Below are positions 1 through 8,100 of a stretch of DNA of 13,164 nucleotides, in pieces. The notes under the pieces are model-generated. The model had not been told where the DNA came from and searched no databases. It saw nothing but the letters and a program-made list of their open reading frames with translations. The stretch comes from Euperipatoides rowelli (Eukaryota; Onychophora; Udeonychophora; Euonychophora; Peripatopsidae): NCBI GenBank assembly GCA_003024985.2, contig PXIH01S0017647.1, one strand, 5' to 3'. Both the position numbers and the translations under genes were made by a program. The first letter of the stretch is position 1; every line of letters starts with the position of its first letter.

Positions 1-17
1 ATATTCTTAAAGTTAAA

Positions 18-128
18 CTAGACAATATCTAAACCATCCATAAAATCATCCAACCTATGCTTAAAAGATTCAACTGACTTAGATTCTATAACTTTTTCTG
101 GTAAACCATTCCAAAATGATACTGGTGG
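18..128 (-). mobile_element. 3' end of a LINE (non-LTR retrotransposon) reverse-transcriptase ORF, 5'-truncated
   Basis: Read on the minus strand, about 36 codons end in a TAG stop at 20-18. The peptide contains PVSFWNGLPEKVIES followed by KSVESFKHRLDDF. This is the usual extreme C-terminus of jockey/CR1-type LINE reverse transcriptases, where a W-N-x-L-P block is followed by an S-V-x-x-F-K-x-x-L-D segment shortly before the stop. Only this tail is present: the polymerase core (YADD region) and the endonuclease are absent. The 3' UTR would lie beyond the left window edge. The homology begins abruptly near 128, directly against a different element, as expected for a 5'-truncated LINE insertion. 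The frame is open and not visibly damaged, so the insertion may be fairly young. The family match is from memory of conserved RT C-termini, and the clade is not resolved. Confidence 0.75.
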
Positions 129-975
129 ATGATGAGAGCTTAGGAATTGGCCGCCAACAGTTTCTCTACACCCATTCCTAAAACAACAATTGGCATGCAG
201 TCATCATAAATTCCATCAATGTCTGGTATTAGCTTGCCATAATAATGAGCAACGAGAGGAGTATTAGGAGAGAAATTTTCTCCTATGTTTCTGTTAATCT
301 CCTGTCTCAATAACTTTCTTGCCCCATAGAGAGAAATAATTGACAATGTCAAATCATCTACATTAAAACTGACAACCTGTGCTGGAGTAACAATGTGCAT
401 TGTTTCATGTGGTGTAGCTTTGGTTTGATCCAAACTAGCAACAACAAGTGGTCATCTACAAGTCATCTTTTACTGAGCTTTGAAATTTTTAGAATTGCAA
501 CTTGACTGGTTTCAGTGTATCAGGTTAAGTGATTTGAATGCTGCATTTATGCTGATATTTGCTGATCAGAGTTCACTCATCATCTGTGGAGATGGTTGAC
601 ATCAATTCTTTATCCTCACTGATGATCATCAAAGGATATTTTTTGCTAAAATCAATGATTTTTGTTGCTTTCTCGTGTGTCGTTTACTCTCTGCATATTT
701 CCATTTCTGTTTTCTCCTCTCTCTGTTTGAAAAATCTTATCCTCACCAGCCATTATCATAATCTTGGCGCCTTGTTGATGAAGGAGAAGCTGCCAGTTTT
801 CAGAAATCTGTATCGAATGCTCACAATCAGCATGAGATGCATCAAACAATTTTGATAGTAGAATGCTGAAATTACTTTCCAACTTAACATGTCTATCTAT
901 CTGTTTTTCAAAAGTTTCAGTCGCTTGAGAAAGTTTTTCTCCATAAAATGAAGCCCTTGATTCAAATGCAAGCAT
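121..975 (-). pseudogene. Decayed transposon-associated ORF of an uncharacterised multicopy invertebrate family
   Basis: Two stretches on the minus strand look like parts of one protein. The upstream part (975 to about 655) carries LSKLFDASHADCEHSIQ and ENWQLLLHQQGAK. The downstream part (451 to 121) carries PLVVASLDQTKATPHET, then LVAHYYGKLIPDI and PIVVLGMGVEKLLAANS. I recognise the pattern from a protein family found in many copies in cnidarian and arthropod genomes: a segment like FDIAHAD...EED..FL, then a segment like VHWDGKLLPDL, then PVLVSG.GVEKLL, then K-L-S-S-x-T-G. I know no function for it. The reading is broken: several stops and frame changes lie between about 650 and 452, and a one-base shift near 137 separates AANS from KLSSSTS. 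The C-terminal half of the family is missing and is replaced by LINE sequence. It is a non-functional copy. ORFs on the plus strand across this block are shadows. Confidence 0.6.
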
Positions 976-1944
976 CTTATTATAAGATGTGTTTCCATTT
1001 TATGGATTACTGGAATGAATTAGAATAGCTTAATGTGGTCAATTAATTAGCAGATGGATTAGCATGGGAGACATAAAAATTATTGTACTCTAGACCCAGT
1101 AGTGCAGCCAATGAGAGATGCAAAATAATAGAGTGACTGTTCTCCTTGCTGAATAAGTCTTTAAACTGGTGCTTATAGCAAGTATATTAATTTAATTATT
1201 TTTGTCAACATTTGTTAATTTGTTGCTGAACACCAAGCTTTATGTTGGTGCATATTTTTTCTATTTTGGAAAGAATTTGCAAAATAGAAAAAATACTCAC
1301 CCAACTGACTGCCTATTATTTTGTCACAAAATGCCCCACTATTTCTTTGTTTCATAGCATACTGTTATATTCTTATTATTCTTATTAAATATATGCAAGA
1401 TATCCGAGACAGTCTGCAAAAATTGTTATAGGTTTATGTAAAGTTACCATAGTAAACAAACAGATATCACACTTTTGCCTCCTCAAAATGTTGTCACTTT
1501 ATCATTGATCGCCTTTGTGCCTATTTTCCCTCTTCACTCCTCATTATGTCAAACACTGACTAAGTCACATTCTTCATTTAGTTTTTATTCATGAGCAGCA
1601 TTTAACATTATGATTTCTGCTTTTCTTTCAATTAGAAGCTGCACTCTTAACATTGGCATTACAGATATTTTTTGTTCTTTTAAGTTTCACCCTGGCAGGG
1701 TGAAACATGATAATTTATTTACATATGTATAAATCATAATTTTATAGACTCCATTTCTTCCACCTTACAATGTTGCATTTCTTCAGTAATGTCCTTTATC
1801 CAAATCATATGGTCATGTCAAAGTTGTAAAGTGTAACCATAATCCAATTCTGAAAATAATGCATTGGTTTCTGTAAATATACAAATAGAAAAATTTCCCT
1901 TGTGTACTAGTAAAGAAAGAAATTTCATTACTTTCCACACCAGG
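976..1944. other. Non-coding AT-rich stretch
   Basis: No convincing reading frame, RNA gene or long repeat is visible on either strand. The composition is AT-rich with short T-runs. The only structure that stands out is the inverted repeat at 1684-1706, listed separately. Confidence 0.6.
1684..1706. repeat. Perfect 10-bp inverted repeat (hairpin)
   Basis: GTTTCACCCT is followed by a GGC loop and its exact reverse complement AGGGTGAAAC. The GC-rich centre stands out from the AT-rich surroundings. It could be a hairpin at the end of a transposon or a structural RNA element. No partner terminus was identified, so the role is open. Confidence 0.8.
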
Positions 1945-2012
1945 GTTGCCCGGTTATCAAACCTTTGACCCCTAGCCGCCGCTTAAACCTCTGGACCAAC
2001 GGAGAAGTACTA
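1945..2012 (-). mobile_element. tRNA-derived SINE-like fragment (pol III A and B boxes)
   Basis: On the minus strand, TGGTCCAGAGG (1998-1988) fits the pol III A-box consensus TRGYNNARNGG. GGTTTGATAAC (1963-1953) resembles the B box GGTTCGANNCC with the conserved positions drifting. The 24-bp spacing is short for an intact tRNA, and no paired acceptor stem is visible, so this is not a functional tRNA gene. The block is markedly more GC-rich than its surroundings, which suits an inserted SINE head. The 3' tail and target-site duplications could not be delimited. The alternative is a chance match, since the B box is imperfect. Confidence 0.5.
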
Positions 2013-3469
2013 CAGATAATTTTGCCATTTAAGAAAGTATTAAATTACTGACTGACAGATAGACATAAGATTGTTATTATATAGATTAACTTAAAACTCA
2101 TTTCTCCCTTTGCCTGGTTTGAAAATTGACAATAACATCACTATGAAATTACATCATTTCTCTTTCTTTACCCTCCTCATTCATCTGAACCTTCTATTTT
2201 GCCTTGAGCAGTTTGAAAAATGATATTATTCTTCCTGTCCTTCTTTGATTTGATAATTAACTTTGTCTCAGCCACTTCTTCTCCCCTCCCACTACCTGTT
2301 TTTAAATTGATCCTCCCTCTCCCTAGTCTTTAAAAATTTAAAGTAACTTTGCATAGGTTGAACTTAATATCAAATTAACACTAATTTACTTTAGACTATT
2401 TATATTTTGTAGACTCACTATTATATTAGATCACTTTGATTTGAAAATGAAAAGATATCGGTTTTAATAAAAGCTTGAAAATACTATAAAAAAATAACAT
2501 GTTAGAAAGTGGATTGAGATCATTGAAGGTTTCCATTTATGCATTCCCAAAATGTTCACTCTTCAAAAAGTTAATATGTTGGGGTTAGTATTGATAAAAT
2601 ATTTTTTACTTACATCTGAAAGGAAACAATTAATTATTTCCTTCTAGAAGTAAATTGTTTTCTTACAGATGTCTGAATCCCACAGGTTAGCTGTGGCTAA
2701 AGCCCCAGCTAACCAGTGAAATGCAGACAGCATAATCCTCAAATTTATCTATATAAGTGAAAATAATGAAAAAAAAAAGCATGTTTTTCATAAGAAGGCT
2801 TTTGTTAAAACAGCTGAAATCATCATGAATCTTGTACATGAGTTTATCCTCTCAAGTGAGAATTTAAACTCAGGGATTGTTATTTTTTTTAATTTTTTTT
2901 AATATTTGCCTTATCCTGTTGAATATTGTAAATTTGACAAGTACAAAATTTTTAGAGGGTATGTGCAATGTGCATGTACAAAACTTCTTTTTTTTTTTTT
3001 TTAAGTAATCAGAAACTAATATAAATTGAATATAGTTATCCAATTTTTTGATCTCTTAGTTTAAGTAGCTTTGAATAGGTTTTAGTTTGAGATCTTATTT
3101 TTGTTTAAGTTAAAATTGTGTTAGTAATTTTAATTACAGTAGAGTGCAAATTAAATAAAGTTTAAAAAATAATGAATTGCTAAATCAATTTTAGAGTTTT
3201 CTTTTACTAGTATGAATAAATAATGAATTTTTATCAAATTTTTGTCAGATGATTTATTTCTGGTGTGCTAATGGGGGGGGGGGGGTACCCATATTCTTCT
3301 GTCTAAATGAGGAATTATAAGATAAAATTTTATCTTACCATCCTTAATTTATGTCAGTGCTAATTTATTTAGGTCTTGATAAGGTCAGTTATTCAGTTAG
3401 GGATTTTTTTCCTTGTATTTCTAATATTAATTTTACTAAGAGATTTCAATATTCACAGTCCATGTACCT
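2013..3469. other. Non-coding stretch with homopolymer runs
   Basis: No gene is supported here. There is a CT-rich patch (about 2160-2330), T-runs near 2880-3002 and a G13 run at 3273-3285. A structured palindromic segment lies at 2679-2714 and is listed separately. A T-rich tract ending in TTACAG at 2663-2668 resembles a splice acceptor, but nothing convincing follows it. Confidence 0.6.
2679..2714. repeat. Two overlapping, mutually exclusive hairpins
   Basis: Hairpin 1 pairs CCACAG (2680-2685) with CTGTGG (2691-2696) around a five-base loop. Hairpin 2 pairs GGTTAGCTG (2685-2693) with CAGCTAACC (2706-2714). It is extended inward by GGC/GCC across one mismatch, leaving a TAAA loop. The two share bases 2685 and 2691-2696, so they cannot form together. 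No gene is adjacent. The structure could be part of a decayed mobile element. Confidence 0.65.
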
Positions 3470-4062
3470 TTTAGCATTTCTTCTGATAAGTGAGCATGTT
3501 ATGTTCTATGATTGAGAGTTGTTGCTTTGAGCGAATGTTCAAAATTATAGTGCAGTTCAATGCTGTGGATTGTAACAAAATGAGCATTAATTAAGTGATG
3601 CTTATGCCTAGTCATTTCCTCTGACCAGTGGACAAGTTACTTTTTGTGGCATATTACTTTATGATTGTCCCATGTTAAGTTCAGTTCAATCCTGAGGAAA
3701 TAGGAAATGTACTTAGATTAGGACCGTTGTTCGGACCTATGGATATGTACTGTTCTATGGCATAGTTCACTTGATTTTATGACTATTTGGAATTCAGTTC
3801 AATGCTGAAGGTAATATGAAAGGTCAGTTTTAGCCTTTCCTTCTGATATGTTGACGTCAGTGTTCTGTAACATAGTTCAGTTGAAATTATGACTGTTCTA
3901 TCTTAAGTTCAGTTCAATGCTGGGAATCATAGGAAATGTAATGAGAATAGGACCTTTGTTCGGATTGGTGGATATGTTATTGTTCAACGGCACAGCTCTG
4001 TTGACTTTATGACTGTTCAATGTTGGAATTCAGTTTTAGCCTTCTCTTCTGATTTGTGGACA
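3470..4062. repeat. Diverged tandem array, left part
   Basis: Successive diverged units share the phrases GGCATAGTTCAGTTGACTTT, ATGACTGTTC, AGTTCAGTTCAATGCTG, and TAGCCTTCTCTTCTGAT or AGGACCTTTGTTCGGA followed by a GGATATG-like end. The shortest clear unit is 86 bp (3977-4062). Other units are about 105-125 bp, and two subtypes seem to alternate. The first recognisable unit begins near 3470 with TTTAGCATTTCTTCTGATAA. The array resumes at 5521 after a Helitron insertion. Divergence between units suggests an old array rather than an active satellite. No coding potential is seen. Confidence 0.75.
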
Positions 4063-5146
4063 TCCTAAATACTAATTGGAATTGATTGTCTTCCGAAGCC
4101 GGAAATTTTCTGAAGCTGGTAACAGTGCCATCTATGAACTATTTTTAGAAACTTTAATGTACAGGCTTATCGACCTGGGAACTAAGGATTGAGAATCATA
4201 ATTCTTATGTGAGAGAGAGCGAGTGAGTGAGTGATGTGTGATACCACAATTTGATTGGTTAGAATAAAATCATCAAGAATCATGATTTGATTGGTGCTCA
4301 TGTAACAGGCTTAGGGCAGTCAGCTTAAGGATGACAAGAGAATGATCTGTATTGTATTTCCTATGTTGTTTGATTGAGCCAATCCCAAAGATCTTGCATA
4401 CTATGACACTAGAGAGAGAGAGTGAGTGAGTGATTCCCATGTAACAGGCTTAAAATTGTTTGATGCCCATGTAATGGGCTTAATCGAAGCCATGTTCTGA
4501 AGCCAGTAAGAGTGCCATCTAGGCACTATTTTTAGTGAATGTGTAAAAGAGAGCTAGAGAGATAGAGAGAGGGAGAACTTAACCAGATTATTTTTTAAGT
4601 TCTAGCACCACACCATCTACAAATGGCCAGGAAAACAAAAAAATGTTTGATGCATGTGTAACAGGCATATGTTGGATGCCCGTGTAATGAGCTTATGTTG
4701 GATGCCCGTTTAACGGGCTTACTAATTGGAATATGATTGTGTTCTGAAGCAAGATTCTTTCCGAAGCCAGATTATTTTTTAAGTACTAGCGCCACACCAT
4801 CTATGGTCGGCCAGCACTTTACCTCTATAGTGGTTTGGAAATGAGTGCAATTTAAACAAAAATTAAAATTTCCATTGCCAAAAAAAAGGTTTGAGGCTCG
4901 TATATTCTTATGTGAGATTGGCACCATCTATAATTATTTTTAGATAATTTCAGTATGATATTCTTGACTTTAAAATGTATATTGCACATGTTACTTGGCT
5001 TAAACCAAAAAAATGTTTGATGCCCGTGTATTCTTATGTGAGAGTGCAGAGCGCCATCTATGAACTATTTTTACAAACTTTAATGTAATTGGCCCAGGAA
5101 CTAAGGATTATGTGAGAGGGAGAGGGAGTGAGTGACGCCCATGTAA

Positions 5147-5520
5147 TCCTATATACTAATTGGAATAGATCGTGTTCCGAAGCCGGAAATTTTCTGAAGC
5201 CGGTAACAGTGCAATCTATGAACTATTTTTAGAAACTTCATTGTAACAGGCTTATCGGCCGGGGAGAATCATAATTATTATGTGAGAGTGAGAGAGAGAC
5301 ATAGAGTGATGCCTGTGTAACGGGCTTAAAAATGTTTGATGCCCATGAAAGGGGCTTATTCAAAGCCGTGTTCTGAAACTAGTAACAGTGCCATCTATGA
5401 ACTAATTTTAGTGAATGAGTGAGAGAGAGAGCAAGACAGATAGAGAGAGTGAGTGAGTGGGATAATTTGTGTAATGGGCATAAAAATGTTTTATGCCCAT
5501 GTAACGGGCTTATTTGCTAG
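5147..5520 (+). mobile_element. Second Helitron 5' end inside the larger element (short 374-bp copy)
   Basis: TCCTATATACTAATTGG at 5147 repeats the 5' terminus at 4063 and again follows an A. The next 120 bases parallel 4080-4200, including CCGAAGCCGGAAATTTTCTG and CTATTTTTAGAAACTT. From here to CTAG at 5520 the sequence forms a complete short Helitron. A third, partial 5'-like block (ACTAATTGGAATATGATTGT) starts near 4722. The larger element therefore looks composite: a truncated copy (4063-5146) followed by a whole one that shares the single 3' terminus. The junction falls inside what resembles half of another hairpin (GCCCATGTAA at 5137-5146). Confidence 0.6.
5495..5520 (+). repeat. Helitron 3'-terminal hairpin and CTAG end
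   Basis: GCCCAT-GTA-ACGGGC forms a stem with one A-C mismatch. Sister copies (4701-4715, and the GCCCGT/ACGGGC consensus) pair perfectly. Seven bases, TTATTTG, separate it from CTAG. In Helitrons this hairpin marks the termination site of rolling-circle replication. Confidence 0.75.
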
Positions 5521-5690
5521 TTACTTTTATGTGGCATGGTTCAGTTGACTTTATGACTGTTTGATGTTGAAATTAAGTTATAGCCTTCTCTTCTGATGTG
5601 TGAACATTACTGTTATGTGGCATAGTTAAGTTGACTTTATGTAGTTCAGTACATTGTTGATAGTAAGAGAAGGTATAAAAATAGGATAAT
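5521..5690. repeat. Diverged tandem array, right part, with a preserved empty site
   Basis: The array interrupted at 4062 continues here. One 86-bp unit runs 5521-5606, and the next begins at 5607 with TTACTGTTATGTGGCATAG. It decays past GTAGTTCAGTACATTGTTGA, and no unit is recognisable after about 5690. Positions 5585-5606 and 5607 onward give the pre-insertion sequence of the Helitron target. Confidence 0.75.
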
Positions 5691-5950
5691 ATTATAATTT
5701 GTAGACTTTCTCAAGATAGAATAAGGCTCAAAATTAATAAGTGCTTTATAAACCAATAAATTAATTCATGACCACACTGGGCTATGACATATGTATAGAC
5801 TACATAAAATAGATATTATTTTGTGCTGCGTTTTATTATGTTTCATCTTCTTGTAGGATTTTAAAGAAGTAAACAGCCTGTTTATTATCAAAAGATATAA
5901 AATTAGATAAATGTATTAAAATTAAATGTATTTGATGTGATGATTTCTTA

Positions 5951-5971
5951 TTTTGTATATCTTCTTTTCAG
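5951..5971 (+). promoter_or_regulatory. Probable 3' splice acceptor upstream of the GPCR
   Basis: A T/C-rich tract ends in CTTCTTTTCAG (AG at 5970-5971), a good metazoan acceptor. The exon starting at 5972 would run uninterrupted through a short 5' UTR into the GPCR frame. This fits the common arrangement of a GPCR whose coding region lies in one exon with an upstream non-coding exon. A weaker AG after TTTTTAAATTACAG (6138-6139) is an alternative. Confidence 0.5.
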
Positions 5972-5981
5972 AAAATTGAAA

Positions 5982-6029
5982 ATGGATACACTACAGACAA
6001 CCAGACTCTTCATGAATAACTATTCATGA
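5982..6029 (+). CDS. Possible 15-codon upstream ORF in the GPCR leader
   Basis: ATG at 5982 opens a frame of 15 codons ending in TGA at 6027-6029, ten bases after the proposed splice acceptor. The ATG has A at -3 (AAA before ATG) and G at +4, a favourable start context. A direct repeat, TTCATGAATAACT twice (from about 6009 and 6024), lies in and after it. If the leader is transcribed, this could reduce translation of the receptor. There is no evidence that the peptide itself matters. Confidence 0.3.
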   Translation: MDTLQTTRLFMNNYS

Positions 6030-6122
6030 ATAACTCAATGTCATTTATCAATCTATATATTCCTGAGAAGAATAAAATAGTTTGTTAACAAATATTTACC
6101 CAAGATATATCATTTCAAATAA

Positions 6123-7244
6123 ATGTTTTTAAATTACAGTAAAAAAAAAAAAAATATGGAAAATAATAATTATTCTTTACCAAAAAATGCCTCGAATTCC
6201 ACTTATGACGATATTGAAAAGCATGAAGAAAGTTGTGGAGGTTTAATCTCATTCATTTCAATATTACAGGCACAATGCATTTTAATAGCTATTGATAATA
6301 TTTTGACATTGATAGTATTTTCTCATAAGAATATGAAATCAGTATCATATAGATATATGTCAATGCTTGCTGCTGTAGAGATCATTCAAGTTTGTGGATT
6401 TTCTATACGTTTCATATATGAGATAGTCATGTCAGTTGGAAGACAAAGTTATATCCTAACCTGGCTTACAAGTCATTTATTTTTGTACTTAGCCCTAAAT
6501 GGGTTATCATTAAGTTTTCTAGCCACAGTCTGTATAAGCAAAGATCGATATTTAGCATTGTGTTATCCTTTGAAAGCTAAACCTCTCCAAAATTCATTAT
6601 TTGCAAGAAAGCTGATCATAGCATTGGTTGGTGTGAGCACAATTTATCATATTCCTTTGATGTTTGTTTACTATGTGGATATTTCAGAAACATTAAAGTA
6701 CTCTTTCAAAAAGAATAANATTGTAACGGAATCCATAATTTTTATTGTATATCAACATTCCAGGGAAATATTTTTTCGCTTTATTCCAGCAATTGCAGTG
6801 TCCTATATGAACATTTGCTCAATAATAGCTTTCATGAAAACAAGAGAAAAAAGACGGTCAATGACTCAACATAAAAGAAAATCTATTGAAAACTCACAAC
6901 TATTCATTATTCAAATAACAATTGCCTCAAGCTTTATCCTATTGGCAATTCTGGGATCATTGAATATGTTTCTTGTTGAGGTTTTTGATGCTGTAAGAAA
7001 ACCTATTACTCTATGCTATGTTACTTGGGGATTTGAAATTAATATACCCTTTTCATCTTTTTTTTTCCACGTTATATTTAATTCAAAATTTAGAAGAATA
7101 TTTCAAGTAATGTTTTGTTTTAAAAAAAGAGGCATTGAACGACAAGCAACTATGTATACCAGTGCAAGTGTGACAAAAAGTAATAGTAATCCACATATAA
7201 TTTTAGCACTAGAAGAGAACACTAATCAGGGTCTTTCGAAATAA
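6123..7244 (+). CDS. Divergent rhodopsin-like (class A) G protein-coupled receptor, single exon
   Basis: The 373-residue frame has seven hydrophobic spans at about 42-66, 76-100, 111-139, 161-184, 205-238, 257-285 and 293-318, with an amphipathic helix-8-like tail (FNSKFRRIFQ). N59 fits N1.50, DRY is at 141-143, and P222 fits P5.50. The third intracellular loop is basic (KTREKRRSMTQHKRK), as expected for G-protein coupling. The N-terminus has N-glycosylation sequons (NYS, NAS, NST). Departures are E86 at D2.50, S117 at the usual TM3 cysteine with no cysteine in loop 2, no CWxP proline in TM6, and SFFFH where NPxxY is expected. Translation may start at Met12 (6156): it has A at -3 and G at +4, and it avoids a 14-A run that makes the first codons unreliable. 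TAA at 6120-6122 closes the frame upstream. The undetermined base at 6719 leaves residue 199 as Asn or Lys. It is loosely like invertebrate FMRFamide-type peptide receptors, but the ligand is unknown; a chemoreceptor is possible. Confidence 0.88.
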   Translation: MFLNYSKKKKNMENNNYSLPKNASNSTYDDIEKHEESCGGLISFISILQAQCILIAIDNILTLIVFSHKNMKSVSYRYMSMLAAVEIIQVCGFSIRFIYEIVMSVGRQSYILTWLTSHLFLYLALNGLSLSFLATVCISKDRYLALCYPLKAKPLQNSLFARKLIIALVGVSTIYHIPLMFVYYVDISETLKYSFKKNXIVTESIIFIVYQHSREIFFRFIPAIAVSYMNICSIIAFMKTREKRRSMTQHKRKSIENSQLFIIQITIASSFILLAILGSLNMFLVEVFDAVRKPITLCYVTWGFEINIPFSSFFFHVIFNSKFRRIFQVMFCFKKRGIERQATMYTSASVTKSNSNPHIILALEENTNQGLSK

Positions 7245-7700
7245 CTTTGTAATCCTAAATATCTTTGATGTCCTGATTTTTACCTATAATTTTCAGTCTC
7301 ATTCTTCAAATTATAACATTATAAAATCACAATTCATGATGATAATCCAAGATTATATTTGGATAATTTTATCATAATTTCTAATCTGTGTTACTAAAAT
7401 AACTTAACATGGTAACATGGATACATACCATTTTTGAACATTAAATGGTAAAAGTTTTTGTGGTAACTTAAAAATCCAAGTAATGTATAAAGTAATTTGG
7501 GGTTTATATTATGTAGCTTCCTAAATTTCGATCATTTATTTATCTCCTGCATCTATAACACTTTAAATATTCCTTATTTAAGATTAACCATCTGTGTAGA
7601 TGAGTCAGGTTCCCTGTCAGAAATTATAATGGCGCCTAATAAACATTTTATTTAAGTTCTAATAACTCCTAGGATTACCATACATTCTCTTCCCCCTCCT
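7245..7700. other. GPCR 3' flank, AT-rich non-coding
   Basis: No coding region is seen. AATAAA at 7638-7643 is a plausible polyadenylation signal about 400 bases after the receptor stop. No clear GU-rich element follows, and AATAAA is frequent by chance at this base composition. Confidence 0.45.
7638..7643 (+). terminator. Candidate polyadenylation signal AATAAA
   Basis: This is the first canonical AATAAA downstream of the GPCR stop codon on the plus strand that I noticed. Others occur near 7820 and 8025. Position is the only support. Confidence 0.3.
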
Positions 7701-7757
7701 CCCCCCCCCCATATATGTTTTATTTTTCAATTAAAAAAACATTGGGGGGGGGGGGGG
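7701..7757. repeat. Poly-C / poly-G fold-back
   Basis: A C10 run (7701-7710) and a G14 run (7744-7757) face each other. Between them, ATGTTTT (7716-7722) is complementary to AAAACAT near 7737-7743. Together they can form a long hairpin with an AT-rich apex. Homopolymer lengths in such a structure are often misread. Confidence 0.6.
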
Positions 7758-8100
7758 TATTTCTAAAAATATTAGAATTGTTAGGCTTTTTCAACAATTT
7801 GATAAAAACAGTTATTTTTGAATAAACACAGTATTATTATTATCATAATTGAGAACAATAGCCTATACAATAAATTATTAATTTTCTTAAATTAATTGAA
7901 AATAAGCTATTTCTAAGTAGAAAGCTAATATAACATTTTTCTAGGTTCTATTTTTGGCCACTAAAACAAATTGAGAGTTTATGATTTTTTTTTTAATTCT
8001 AGACAAGAATAATTATTGTTGAGAATAAACTCCAGTTGTCAATATGAAATCATTTAAAAATAGAGATCTATTTATTTTATCTAACTAAAATAAAGAGCAA
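7758..8100. other. AT-rich non-coding stretch
   Basis: No gene, RNA or repeat unit is recognised. Only short A/T runs and scattered AATAAA hexamers are present. Confidence 0.55.

Larger units (their letters stand above)
4063..5520 (+). mobile_element. Non-autonomous Helitron inserted in the tandem array
   Basis: The element begins with TC (TCCTAAATACTAATTGG) after host A4062. It ends with a GC-rich hairpin (5495-5509), a short spacer and CTAG (5517-5520), followed by host T5521. TC start, subterminal hairpin, CTRR end and insertion between A and T without target-site duplication are the defining marks of Helitrons. Removing 4063-5520 joins the array phrase ending GTGGACA to TTACTTTTATGTGGCAT. 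This matches the uninterrupted neighbouring unit around A5606/T5607. No Rep/helicase ORF exists inside, so the element depends on an autonomous relative. The interior holds repeated GCCCRTGTAACGGGCTTA hairpins, AGAG/GTGA microsatellites and repeated blocks such as GTGCCATCTATGAACTA. Orientation is set by the 3' hairpin. Confidence 0.8.

Noticed and set aside
559-855. 98-codon plus-strand ORF with hydrophobic stretches
   Set aside because: It is antisense to the decayed transposon-family frame, and the hydrophobic character comes from T-rich complementary codons.
1945-2012. A functional tRNA gene
   Set aside because: A and B boxes are suggestive, but the spacing is too short and no acceptor stem pairs; it was kept only as a SINE-like fragment.
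2663-2690. Micro-exon between TTACAG and AGGTTAG
   Set aside because: The proposed exon would be only about 17 bases, and the donor lies inside a hairpin; no gene context supports it.
4200-5460. CRISPR-like array from the repeated GCCCGTGTAACGGGC units
   Set aside because: Spacing is irregular, the spacers are themselves repeats, and the setting is a eukaryotic Helitron.
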